From positions 1 to 43,596 of the forward strand of contig DAIQNX010000022.1 of assembly GCA_036788195.1 (NCBI GenBank): DNA of 43,596 nt, in the 5' to 3' direction. Shown here piece by piece: positions 1-7,966 of this stretch; position 1 is the first letter of the stretch; each line of letters begins with the position of its first letter. A program made the translations under genes and the position numbers. Source of the stretch: CALFXN01 sp937957815 (GTDB taxonomy: Bacteria; Synergistota; Synergistia; Synergistales; Aminobacteriaceae). The notes under the pieces are model-generated. The model had not been told where the DNA came from. It did not search any database and saw only the letters and a list, made by a program, of their open reading frames with translations.

Positions 1-819
1 AACTGGGCGACGCAGCTTCCGTCGATGAACCTGTTCACGCTCCCGTGGTTCATCGCGTCGAGCGGCAATACGCAGAAGGCCATGGAGGCCATCGTCCACG
101 GCAAGGCGGGAAAGATGCTCGAGGACATCGCGGCCAAGGCCGGCGTGACGGTCTTCGGGTGGGGGTACAACGCGCCTCGGCAGCTCCATTCCAACAAGCC
201 GCTGCGGACGCCGGAGGAAATGAAGGGCGTGAAGATCCGGTTCGTCTCGTCGCCGCTGTACAAGGATACGCTCGAAGCGCTCGGAACGAACGGCGTCAAC
301 ATCAACTGGAGCGAAGCGGTGACTGCGTTCCAGCAGGGGATCGTGGACGCGGGGGAGAACCCCTACAACGTCATCATCCCGTACCGGGTCTACGAGTTCC
401 ACAAGTTCGTCACCGAATGGAACTACACGTGCGCCGCGATGGCGTTCGTCGCGAACTCGAAGGTCTGGGCGTCGTTCGACGCGGACACGCAGAAGATCCT
501 CCGCGAATGCGCCGAGGAGGCGGGCGTCTACACGGGAATGCTGAATCAGCTCGGCTTCGACGACGGAAGCGCGTACAAGTGGCTGGAAGCGCGGAACCTC
601 CTTCCCAACGATGAGAAGGTCATTCCGCGCGATCCCAGAAAGCTGCTCGCTGACAACGGCGTGACGATCCACACATCCACGCCCGAGGAGATCATGGCGT
701 TCCGGAAGGCGACGAAGGGCGTCTTCGAGAAACACATGAAGCTGGTGGGCGAGGATCTCGTGAAGGCGGCCGAAGAGGACATGCGCGCCGCGGGACTGAC
801 GATCCGGAAGGTCGAGTGA
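1..819 (+). CDS. dctP: TRAP transporter solute-binding protein DctP (5' end outside window)
   Basis: Periplasmic binding protein of a tripartite ATP-independent (TRAP) transporter, which captures a carboxylate and hands it to the DctQM permease. The frame is open to the window edge, so the signal peptide and first part are missing; 272 codons remain. The family core is visible: a GVKIRF segment with the arginine that normally clamps the substrate carboxylate, then a long central helix region with FQQGIVDAGENPYNVI, the usual DctP signature. It ends 80 bp before dctQ, with a short G5/C5 hairpin in between. Substrate cannot be read from sequence; the downstream amidase suggests a carboxylate carrying an amide or nitrogen group (inference). 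Confidence 0.93.
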   Translation, partial: NWATQLPSMNLFTLPWFIASSGNTQKAMEAIVHGKAGKMLEDIAAKAGVTVFGWGYNAPRQLHSNKPLRTPEEMKGVKIRFVSSPLYKDTLEALGTNGVNINWSEAVTAFQQGIVDAGENPYNVIIPYRVYEFHKFVTEWNYTCAAMAFVANSKVWASFDADTQKILRECAEEAGVYTGMLNQLGFDDGSAYKWLEARNLLPNDEKVIPRDPRKLLADNGVTIHTSTPEEIMAFRKATKGVFEKHMKLVGEDLVKAAEEDMRAAGLTIRKVE

Positions 820-832
820 CGACCGGCGGAGA

Positions 833-845
833 GGGGGCGGCCCCC
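833..845 (+). other. Short GC hairpin between dctP and dctQ
   Basis: Five G (833-837), a three-base loop, then five C (841-845), lying between the binding-protein stop and the dctQ ribosome site. There is no U-run. Similar hairpins sit at the other two binding-protein/permease junctions in the window and may protect the upstream message or reduce permease expression (inference). Confidence 0.35.
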
Positions 846-899
846 CTTTCGTCCCCTCCCCGCCCGTTCGGTCCCTGTATCCGCAACGGAGGTGAAGAA

Positions 900-1376
900 G
901 TGAACGCATTGCGGTACCTGTCGAAGAACTTCGAGAAGATCCTCACGGCGATCATTCTCTTATCGATGTCGTCGTTTGCCTTCATCAATGTCATTTCGCG
1001 ATACGTGGTCAACCTGTCGTTGAATTTCACGGAAGAACTGAACCTCTATCTGTTCGTCTGGCTCGCGTTTCTCGGCAGCGCCTGGGCGTGCCGCGACGGC
1101 GCGCACATGTCCGTCAGCATGGTCTACGACATGTTTCCGAAGCCGGTGCGCGCGGTCCTGTACGCGCTCATCCAGGCGGTAACGGTGGCGTTTTTCATCG
1201 CCCTCGGCTATTGCGGTTACGCCGAGATCCTCGACGAGATAGCCCTGAATGCGATGACGGAGACGCTCGTCATCCCCGTCTGGTGGTTTACGAGTTCGAT
1301 TCCGATCGGGTCGGCGCTCATCGTTCTGAGGACGTTGCAGCGAACGTTTGAGGACTTCGCGCATGGAACGTACTGA
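900..1376 (+). CDS. dctQ: TRAP transporter small permease DctQ
   Basis: Small four-helix membrane subunit of the TRAP transporter. I choose the GTG at 900 because GGAGGT at 888-893 sits 6 bases upstream; an open frame runs further up but would overlap the hairpin and encode a non-membrane Pro/Gly-rich leader. The 158-residue product shows four hydrophobic segments and the conserved loop WLAFLGSAWACRDGAHMSV, typical of DctQ. It lies between dctP and dctM and is followed 24 bp later by dctM, giving a standard PQM order. Confidence 0.93.
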   Translation: MNALRYLSKNFEKILTAIILLSMSSFAFINVISRYVVNLSLNFTEELNLYLFVWLAFLGSAWACRDGAHMSVSMVYDMFPKPVRAVLYALIQAVTVAFFIALGYCGYAEILDEIALNAMTETLVIPVWWFTSSIPIGSALIVLRTLQRTFEDFAHGTY

Positions 1377-1400
1377 CGCGCGGGGAAGGATATTTCCGAT

Positions 1401-2693
1401 ATGAAGACGCTGTTTGCGGATCCCGCTTTCTGGCTTCTTTTCCTGTTCCTGGTCCCTCTCATGCTCAAGCTTCCCATAGCGATCGCCATGGGAGTGTCCG
1501 CCGCCGCCATCATCTGGGTCTACGACCTCGGATGGCAGAGCATTTCGTACTCGTTCTTCGCCAATATCGCGAAGGTGCCGCTTCTGGCGATCCCCTTCTT
1601 TATTCTGGCCGGGGCGATCATGGAGCGCGCGGGCATTGCGGAAAGGCTGATCAACTTCGTCAAGGAGTGCGTCGGCAGCATTACGGGAGGGCTCGCGATC
1701 GGGGCCATCCTCGTCGCGACGTTCTGGGGCGCGATCAGCGGCTCGGGACCGGCGACCGTGGCCGTCATCGGGGTCATCATGATCCCGGGAATGGTTGCGG
1801 CCGGATACGACAAGGCGTTCGCGACGGCCGTCGTCAGCTCCGCATCCGGCATCGCGATCATCATTCCGCCGAGCATCTCGTTCATCGTGTACGCGTCGAT
1901 CACGGGAACGTCGATCGGCGCGATGTTCGCGGCGGGATTCATTCCCGGCCTGATCATGTCCGCGTGCCTGTGCGCCGCGGCGTGGTTCACCTCGCGCAAG
2001 AACGGGTGGAAGGCGGAGCCGCGCAAGGGAAATTTCCTGCACGCGCTCAAGGAAGCGTTCTGGGCGATCCTGTCCCCCGTGATCATCCTGGGCGGCATCT
2101 ACGGCGGCGTCTTCACGCCGACCGAAGCGGCGGCGGTGTCCATATTCTACGGCGTGTTCGTCGGCGTGTTCATCTATCATACGCTCACGTGGAAGGTCTT
2201 CTACGAGATGCTGGCCTTCTCGGCGAGCACGAGCGCCGTCGTCATGATCCTCATCGGCATGGGAGGCCTCTACGCGTGGGCGGCGCAGACCGTCGGCCTG
2301 ATAGACAAGGCCGCCTCGGTCATCCTTATGGTTTCCGACAATCCGAACGTGGTGCTGCTGCTGATCAACGTCATCCTGCTGATCGCCGGAATGCTTATCG
2401 GCGGAAACTCCATTTTTTACATCTTCATCCCGCTGTTCATGCCGATCGTCGCGCATTTCAAGTGGGATCCGATATGGTTCGGCGTCATGTGCACCGTGAA
2501 CATCGCTATCGGGCAGATCACGCCGCCGGTCGCGTCGAACCTGTTCGTCGGCATGAGCATCAGCAAGCTGTCGATGGAGGAACTCGCCCCGAAGGTCATG
2601 CCGTTCGTGGTCGCCTCGATCGCGGCGCTTGCGATCATCGCGGCGTTCCCGGAACTCACGCTGTTCCTGCCGCGCATGTGGGGGATGCTGTAG
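1401..2693 (+). CDS. dctM: TRAP transporter large permease DctM
   Basis: Large membrane subunit (430 residues, the usual family length) that carries substrate and sodium. About twelve hydrophobic segments are present with the DctM hallmarks: FFILAGAIMERAG near residue 65, the glycine-rich GAISGSGPATVAVIG near 115, IPPSISFIVY near 155, GIYGGVFTPTEAAAV near 235 and a C-terminal GQITPPVASNLF. The protein is full length with no damage. It completes the dctPQM operon, and the amidase that follows 55 bp later on the same strand is probably cotranscribed. Confidence 0.95.
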   Translation: MKTLFADPAFWLLFLFLVPLMLKLPIAIAMGVSAAAIIWVYDLGWQSISYSFFANIAKVPLLAIPFFILAGAIMERAGIAERLINFVKECVGSITGGLAIGAILVATFWGAISGSGPATVAVIGVIMIPGMVAAGYDKAFATAVVSSASGIAIIIPPSISFIVYASITGTSIGAMFAAGFIPGLIMSACLCAAAWFTSRKNGWKAEPRKGNFLHALKEAFWAILSPVIILGGIYGGVFTPTEAAAVSIFYGVFVGVFIYHTLTWKVFYEMLAFSASTSAVVMILIGMGGLYAWAAQTVGLIDKAASVILMVSDNPNVVLLLINVILLIAGMLIGGNSIFYIFIPLFMPIVAHFKWDPIWFGVMCTVNIAIGQITPPVASNLFVGMSISKLSMEELAPKVMPFVVASIAALAIIAAFPELTLFLPRMWGML

Positions 2694-2748
2694 GCCGCTT
2701 CGTGGCCGTTGTGCGACGACGAGGCGCAAACGAGAGGAGAGGTGTGTC

Positions 2749-3567
2749 GTGTCGAGATTCGTGATGGCCGCCATTCAGATGGATTCGCAGGCGGACAAGG
2801 AACGCAACTTGGACGTTGTGGAGAAATTCGTCGCGGAAGCCGCGCGGCGAGGCGCGCAATTCGTGTCGATGCCCGAGAACGTGCATTACATCGGGACGAA
2901 GGAAGGGACGTTCGAGAATGCGGAGCCGATCCCCGGCCCCATGTCGGAGGCGTTCTCGTCCCTCGCGAGGCGGTACGGCGTCTGGCTGCACTGCGGGAGC
3001 ATCGGCGAAAGGATCGAGGGCGAAGAACGGCTCTACAACACGTGCCTTCTGTTCGATCCGAAGGGGAACCTTGCGGGACGGTACGAGAAGATCCACCTGT
3101 TCGACGTCGATATCAAGAACGGCCCCTCGACGAGGGAGTCGGATACGAAAAAAGCCGGGAAGTCCATCCGGGTGTGCGATACGGACTTTTGCAAGGTCGG
3201 CCTGTCGATCTGCTACGACATGCGCTTCCCGGAACTCTATCGCATCATGGCGCTTCGCGGGGCGCGCATCATGTTCGTTCCGGCCAATTACACGCTCTTC
3301 ACCGGGAAGGATCACTGGGAACCGATCCTCCGCACCCGCGCCATCGAGAATCAGTGCTATGTCGTGGCTCCGGCTCAGATCGGAAAGAAGCCCGCTTTCC
3401 AATCCTACGGAAGGTCGATGATCATCAACCCGTGGGGCGTCGTCCTCGCGACCGCGGAGGACCGGGAGTGCGTCATTTACGCCGACATCGACCCGGATTA
3501 CGTCGATGTCATCCGGGCGCAGCTTCCGAGCCTTCCGAACCGCCAACCCGAAGCATACGTGTGGTGA
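2749..3567 (+). CDS. Carbon-nitrogen hydrolase (nitrilase superfamily, omega-amidase-like)
   Basis: Cytoplasmic amidase of the nitrilase superfamily. The catalytic triad is visible: Glu43 in MPEN, Lys114 in YEKIHLFD and Cys155 in LSICYDMRFPE. This form, with CYDMRFPELYR, matches the Nit2/omega-amidase branch that hydrolyses small amides such as omega-amido acids; the exact substrate is unknown. I start at GTG 2749, with AGGAGAGG just upstream, rather than at more distant codons inside dctM; the product is 272 residues, typical for the branch. It follows dctPQM, suggesting the imported compound or a product of it is an amide. A second member of this family is at 27008, also beside a TRAP system. 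Confidence 0.9.
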   Translation: MSRFVMAAIQMDSQADKERNLDVVEKFVAEAARRGAQFVSMPENVHYIGTKEGTFENAEPIPGPMSEAFSSLARRYGVWLHCGSIGERIEGEERLYNTCLLFDPKGNLAGRYEKIHLFDVDIKNGPSTRESDTKKAGKSIRVCDTDFCKVGLSICYDMRFPELYRIMALRGARIMFVPANYTLFTGKDHWEPILRTRAIENQCYVVAPAQIGKKPAFQSYGRSMIINPWGVVLATAEDRECVIYADIDPDYVDVIRAQLPSLPNRQPEAYVW

Positions 3568-3575
3568 CGGCGAAA

Positions 3576-3612
3576 ACAGGCCCCCGTCGCGGATGATGCG
3601 GCGGGGGCCTGT
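3576..3612 (-). terminator. Terminator hairpin between convergent genes
   Basis: Perfect 11-base arms ACAGGCCCCCG (3576-3586) and its complement (3602-3612) enclose a 15-base loop. Read on the minus strand the stem is followed by TTTTCG, so it is a good intrinsic terminator for the long minus-strand operon. On the plus strand the U-run is absent, but the stem may still slow readthrough from the amidase gene. Confidence 0.8.
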
Positions 3613-3632
3613 CATTCGGCGTTCCGTGCGGG

Positions 3633-5015
3633 TTACTTATTCATCGACAGGACCAGATTCACCATCCTGAGGAAGTAGTCGTTGAAGTCCTTCGTCGCGT
3701 CCTCGCCCTTTTCGACCTTGGGCCGGACGGCGTAGATGAAGCGCCGCCACTCGTCGTTGACGCCGGCCTCGTAGAACTCGCTGTAGCGGAAGGCTTCCTT
3801 CTGCGTCCGGTAGACCGTGCCGTCCATGAGCGCCTTCGGCGTCGCGTTCGCGCCCATCAGGAACGGGATGGAGTAGCCGTAGGCGGGAAGCGTCACGAAG
3901 ATCGTCGTGAGCTTTTCGGGGTGCTTCGGGTCGATCAGGAAGGTCGAGCTGGACTGCGCGCGCGGCAGGTTCCAGATCGCGGGGTGTTTCGCAACCTTCG
4001 GTGAGTTCACGAGTTCGACCGTGATCTTGCCGTAGTTGTCGATGAGCGCGTCTTCGGGGGAGCCGTAGTCGTTCTCGCGAAGGATCGTGAAGGCGATGCC
4101 CTTGTAGGTCTTTCCGCCCTTCACGAGCGACGGGTCCATGTTTTCTTCGACTATCTTGTAGCAGTTGTCGGCGATCTGGAGCACCTTGCCGCGCGCATCG
4201 GCGAAGAGGTAGTTCGTGCCCCACTTGCCGCTCGCGATGTACCCCTTCTCGACGAACGAGTGCAGGACGGCCTTGGCCTCGTCGACGTTCGAGCAGTGCT
4301 CGGCGATGTAGCGCGGGACGTAGTGGTTCATGAATCCGTCGTACTTCGGCGGCTTGACGTCCGGCGTCTCGCCCTTGTACGGCTCGACGTACCATTCGTT
4401 GGGCTGCCACTGCGACGGGACGTCCGCCGCGCCCGCGAGGCCCTTCTCGTTGACGAAGAACGACACGCCCGTGTCGGCCGTTCCCATCTCTCCGAAGAAC
4501 TTGAAGGGCTTCTTGCCGCCGGGCGTCGTGTCGGTGATTTTCTTGAGGTAGCCGGCCTGGAGGTCGGGGGCGGTCTCGCGGGTCTTGTGGAAGATGATCT
4601 GCCCGTTCTTCGTCGCGGGCGGCGTGACGGCGAACGAGGTGCAGCCGACGCCCTTGTAGAGTAGCGCGAGGTCGCGGTAGCGTCCGAACGTGAAGGCGAT
4701 GTAGAGTTCGCGGTCGATCTTCACGGTGTCGGCGATGGCGTTGAGTTCATCGATCCAGTAGGGGCAGTCGATCTTGCCCGACAGTTCGATCGAGAGCTTC
4801 GCGAAGTTCCGAAGCTCCTTTTCCTTGTCCTTCGCGCGCACGAGGAACGCGTTGTAGGCCTTGAGGATGGACTCTTTGTTCACCTCGCCCCACATGGTTC
4901 CGACCTGAACCGCGCTCCCCTCGAGGACGAGGACGTCCTGCGACGGTTCGGCCGCGAAGGCTGCGGGACACAGCAGGAGCGCCAGAAGCGCCGACAGCGT
5001 GACGAGACGTTTCAT
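3633..5015 (-). CDS. Secreted C45-type Ntn hydrolase (acyl-CoA:6-APA acyltransferase-like)
   Basis: 460-residue protein with a clear signal peptide (basic start, hydrophobic stretch, FAAEP cleavage region near residue 21). The body resembles the C45 / acyl-CoA:6-aminopenicillanate acyltransferase branch of Ntn hydrolases. The likely autoprocessing nucleophile is Cys125 in GVGCTSFAV, followed by the usual strand pair ending in GQIIFHKTRE. Such proteins hydrolyse amide or acyl bonds outside the cytoplasm. ATG at 5015 is supported by GGAGGG nine bases upstream. It is the last gene of the minus operon, 55 bp after the lyase. I infer that it may free an acyl or amide-linked substrate in the periplasm for the TAXI transporter; the substrate itself is not readable. 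Confidence 0.75.
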   Translation of the reverse strand: MKRLVTLSALLALLLCPAAFAAEPSQDVLVLEGSAVQVGTMWGEVNKESILKAYNAFLVRAKDKEKELRNFAKLSIELSGKIDCPYWIDELNAIADTVKIDRELYIAFTFGRYRDLALLYKGVGCTSFAVTPPATKNGQIIFHKTRETAPDLQAGYLKKITDTTPGGKKPFKFFGEMGTADTGVSFFVNEKGLAGAADVPSQWQPNEWYVEPYKGETPDVKPPKYDGFMNHYVPRYIAEHCSNVDEAKAVLHSFVEKGYIASGKWGTNYLFADARGKVLQIADNCYKIVEENMDPSLVKGGKTYKGIAFTILRENDYGSPEDALIDNYGKITVELVNSPKVAKHPAIWNLPRAQSSSTFLIDPKHPEKLTTIFVTLPAYGYSIPFLMGANATPKALMDGTVYRTQKEAFRYSEFYEAGVNDEWRRFIYAVRPKVEKGEDATKDFNDYFLRMVNLVLSMNK

Positions 5016-5070
5016 TCACGTGCCCTCCTTTTCTTCCGATAGACCCGAAAGCCGGGTTCGCTCGCGCCGG

Positions 5071-5961
5071 CTATTCGACGAACGACGGCAGGTGTTTCCT
5101 TTCGAGGTCCCTGAATCCGTCGAAGCCGACGAGGTTCTTGAAGTCCGCGAACGGAACGACGAGGTCGGTCCGTCCCTCCGCGATCCGGTCGCCCTTGATC
5201 GCGTCCAGATATTCGCGCATCCCGCGGACGGCCGCGAAGAGCGGACCGACGGGGATGCTCACGCGCGCGACGCCGAGCTTCCGGAGCGTGTCGATGGAAA
5301 CGAGCGGCGTCTTGCCTCCGACGACGGCGTCCATGAGGTTGATGCTGACGGGGGCCTTGATTTCCTTCACGACGCGTTCGATCTGTTCCACGGTGCGCGG
5401 GGCCTCGACGAAGATGAGGTCGGCGCCCGCCTCGGCGTAGGCGTTTCCGCGCCGGATCGCTTCGTCGACGCCCGCGACGGCGATGGCGTCTGTCCGGGCG
5501 TTGAGGACGAAGTCGGGGTCGATTTCGTCGCGCGCTTCGGCGCAGGCTTTGATTTTGAGGACCATCTCCCCGAGCGGGATGATCTGCTTGCCTTCGAGGT
5601 GGCCGCAGCGCTTGGGAAAGACCTGGTCCTCGATGTTCATCCCGGCGGCGCCGGCCCTGATAAATTCCCGCGTGACGTGCATCGCGTTGATGCTGTTGCC
5701 GTAGCCCGTGTCCGCGTCGGCCATGACCGGGACGTTCACGGCGTTCACGATGTTCCTCGTGAAGTTCAGGACGTCGCTGAAGCCGATGAAGGCCATGTCG
5801 GGGAGGCCGAGATACGTCGCCGAGAGGCCGAAGCCGCTCACCTGGAGCGCCCTGAAGCCGCTCTGTTCGATGAGCTTCGCGGAGATGGCGTCGTGCGCGC
5901 CGGGGCAGACGAGGGCGTTTCGTTCGAGGATGTACTTCTTGAGAAGCGATGTCTTTTTCAC
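5071..5961 (-). CDS. PrpB-like lyase (isocitrate lyase/PEP mutase family)
   Basis: 296-residue TIM-barrel enzyme of the isocitrate lyase superfamily. Visible signatures are ADADTGYG (metal Asp82/Asp84), EDQ at 111-113 and the KRCGH catalytic loop at 117-121, whose cysteine marks true C-C lyases rather than phosphonate mutases. Family members cleave 2-methylisocitrate (PrpB) or 2,3-dimethylmalate (Dml) to pyruvate plus a carboxylate. GTG 5961 is preceded by GGAGGT eight bases away; the permease stops only 3 bp upstream, so the genes are tightly coupled. With the aconitase-type subunits and PrpD homologues in the same operon, cleavage of a branched hydroxy acid is likely. I leave the choice between methylisocitrate, dimethylmalate and another substrate open. 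Confidence 0.88.
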   Translation of the reverse strand: MKKTSLLKKYILERNALVCPGAHDAISAKLIEQSGFRALQVSGFGLSATYLGLPDMAFIGFSDVLNFTRNIVNAVNVPVMADADTGYGNSINAMHVTREFIRAGAAGMNIEDQVFPKRCGHLEGKQIIPLGEMVLKIKACAEARDEIDPDFVLNARTDAIAVAGVDEAIRRGNAYAEAGADLIFVEAPRTVEQIERVVKEIKAPVSINLMDAVVGGKTPLVSIDTLRKLGVARVSIPVGPLFAAVRGMREYLDAIKGDRIAEGRTDLVVPFADFKNLVGFDGFRDLERKHLPSFVE

Positions 5962-5964
5962 GGG

Positions 5965-7893
5965 TTATGACCTCCGGTCGATGTCGTTGTTCAGGGGGAC
6001 CGGCGCGGCGAGGAGCACCTTCCGGTCGATGAGGCACGCGATGGCGACGATCCCGAGGCCGATCACGGAGACGACGTTCTGCGGGAAGAGCAGCATCAGC
6101 CCTCCGACGAAGAAGGCGACGCAGAGCGCCGCGTTTGTCACGAGGCCGTTCCGGTGGCTGAAGAGTCCGTATGCGATCGCGATGGCGCCGATGAACGCGG
6201 TCGCGCCGTGCATGAGGACGTCGACTATCGGGGCGCGCCCCACGAGGGCCGGGTTGAGCGCGAAGAAATAGGGCAGGATGAACGCGACGGCTCCGAGCTT
6301 GACGGCGAAGAACCCCGTCTTCACCCAGTCGGCCTTCGCGATGCCCGCCGCCGCGACGGCCGCCGTGCAGGTCGGGGGCGTGACGCCTCCGAGGATCGCC
6401 CAGTAGATGAAGAAGAAGTGGGCGGCCACCGGGTCGACGCCGAGCTTGAGCAGCGGCGGGACGAGGATCGAGACCGAGAGGACGTAGGTCGGCACGGTGG
6501 GCAGCGACGTTCCGAGAAGGAACGGCACGATCGTCGCGATCATGAGCGAGAAGTACATGTTGGTTCCGCCGACCTGGAGGATGACGCCGCTGATCTTGGG
6601 GGCGATCCCCGTCAGGCCGATGAGGTTGACGACCATGCTGACCGAGACGAGGATCGGGACGATCGAGGCGACGTCGCGCCCTCCTTCGGCCAGCGCGTCG
6701 ATGATGAGCCGGAGCGTTCCCTTCAGGTCGCGCTTCCGGAGCCCGAGCAGGAAGAAGACGCCGAGCGCCGAGAGGCATGCGTAGAACCCCGCGAGCTGGA
6801 GCGGCTGCCCGATTCCGATGAGCCAGAGGAGGATGCCGGTGGGGACGAGAAGTCCTGCGAGACGTTCGAACGTGAGGATGTCCCGCCACTTCGGGATGTC
6901 TTCCTCGGGGAGCTTCCGGATGCCCATCCGCACGGTGCGGAAGTGGACGCCGCTGAACACGCCCGTGTAGTAGAGGAGGCACGGGAGCAGCGCGTAGCCG
7001 ATGATGTAGAAGTACGAGATGTTCAGGAACTCCGCCATCATGAACGCGGTGATGCTCATGATCGGCGGGGTGATCCCCCCGCCCGACGACGCGATGGCCT
7101 CGACGGCGCCCGCGAACTCGGGCCGGTAGCCGAGCTTCTTCATGAGCGGAATCGTGTACGTCCCCGTGACCATGACGTTCGCGACGGCGCTCCCCGAGAT
7201 GCTGCCGAACAGCGCGCTCGACACCACCGCAGCCTTCGCCGGGCCTCCGACGTATCGTCCGGTGAGCGCGAGCGCGATGTCGATGAATGTCTTGCCGCCG
7301 CCCGTCGCCGAGAGCAGCGAGCCGAAGACGATGAACATCGAGATGAACGTCGCCGACATTCCGGTGACGCTCCCGTAGATCCCGAGCGGCGAGTAGTAGA
7401 GCGAGTTCGCGACGTATTCCAGGTCGATGCCGCGCAGCTTCCAGATCCCCGGGAACGACGACCCGGCGACGATGTATCCGAGCAGCAGGAAGACCATGAT
7501 CGGGATGGCGATTCCGACGGTGCGCCGCGCCGATTCGAGGACGATTACGATGAGCGCCGCGCCGAGCGCGAGATCGAGCGTCCCGGCCCCGGTCATTCCC
7601 GTGTAGATGTCCATGGCTTTCAGGAAGGCGTTCGCGTTGGCCGCGATCAGAAGGACGATGATCGCGACGTCGGCGATCGCGATGCTCCCGGTCGGGGCGT
7701 CGTCCGTCCGCTTGCGCCCGAACGGGAAGTTGAGGAACGCGATGGTCAGTCCGAACGCGACGTGAATGGCCCGGAACTGGATGTCGAGCAGGCCCGTGAG
7801 GTAGATCGGGCCGAAGAGCTGGAAGAGTGCGAGCAGGATGCCGAGGACGAAAAGAACGGTGGTTCTGGTCTTCCCGGATATGATGAATGACAC
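5965..7893 (-). CDS. TRAP transporter fused permease (DctQM type, TAXI system)
   Basis: 642-residue integral membrane protein in which the small and large TRAP permease domains are fused, as in TAXI-type systems. The first ~150 residues give four or more hydrophobic segments (DctQ-like); the rest is DctM-like with FGSISGSAVANVMVTG, ASSGGGITPPIMSI and WAILGGVTPPTCTAAV. The GTG start at 7893 is chosen because GGAGGG lies seven bases upstream; the nearby ATG at 7900 is out of frame. It works with the TAXI binding protein encoded 73 bp upstream. The length is normal for the family. Confidence 0.94.
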   Translation of the reverse strand: MSFIISGKTRTTVLFVLGILLALFQLFGPIYLTGLLDIQFRAIHVAFGLTIAFLNFPFGRKRTDDAPTGSIAIADVAIIVLLIAANANAFLKAMDIYTGMTGAGTLDLALGAALIVIVLESARRTVGIAIPIMVFLLLGYIVAGSSFPGIWKLRGIDLEYVANSLYYSPLGIYGSVTGMSATFISMFIVFGSLLSATGGGKTFIDIALALTGRYVGGPAKAAVVSSALFGSISGSAVANVMVTGTYTIPLMKKLGYRPEFAGAVEAIASSGGGITPPIMSITAFMMAEFLNISYFYIIGYALLPCLLYYTGVFSGVHFRTVRMGIRKLPEEDIPKWRDILTFERLAGLLVPTGILLWLIGIGQPLQLAGFYACLSALGVFFLLGLRKRDLKGTLRLIIDALAEGGRDVASIVPILVSVSMVVNLIGLTGIAPKISGVILQVGGTNMYFSLMIATIVPFLLGTSLPTVPTYVLSVSILVPPLLKLGVDPVAAHFFFIYWAILGGVTPPTCTAAVAAAGIAKADWVKTGFFAVKLGAVAFILPYFFALNPALVGRAPIVDVLMHGATAFIGAIAIAYGLFSHRNGLVTNAALCVAFFVGGLMLLFPQNVVSVIGLGIVAIACLIDRKVLLAAPVPLNNDIDRRS

Positions 7894-7916
7894 GCGCCAT
7901 CCCTCCTGTTCGGACG

Positions 7917-7948
7917 CCGGGCCGCGATCCGGGGGAAAAGCGGCCCGG
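7917..7948 (-). other. Intercistronic hairpin between TAXI binding protein and permease genes
   Basis: Nine-base arms CCGGGCCGC (7917-7925) and GCGGCCCGG (7940-7948) form a very GC-rich stem in the 73-bp spacer. No U-run follows on the minus strand, so it is more likely an mRNA-stabilising or attenuating element that favours binding protein over permease than a full terminator. Confidence 0.45.
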
Positions 7949-7966
7949 GCCCCGGCGCTGCGGATG

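Noticed and set aside
960..2774. 604-codon minus-strand open frame antisense to dctQM
   Set aside because: Highly charged Asp/Arg/His composition and no family motifs; the plus-strand genes are certain.
5071..5961. Phosphonate mutase or oxaloacetate decarboxylase
   Set aside because: The KRCGH loop with catalytic cysteine indicates a C-C lyase; no phosphonate genes are nearby.
6154..7890. 578-codon plus-strand open frame antisense to the fused permease
   Set aside because: Glu/Arg/Asp-rich shadow of a membrane protein gene, with no ribosome site.
5012..7900. 962-codon minus-strand open frame rich in Arg, Pro and His
   Set aside because: It overlaps the fused permease and lyase genes in another frame; composition is typical of a GC-rich shadow frame, and no domain is seen.
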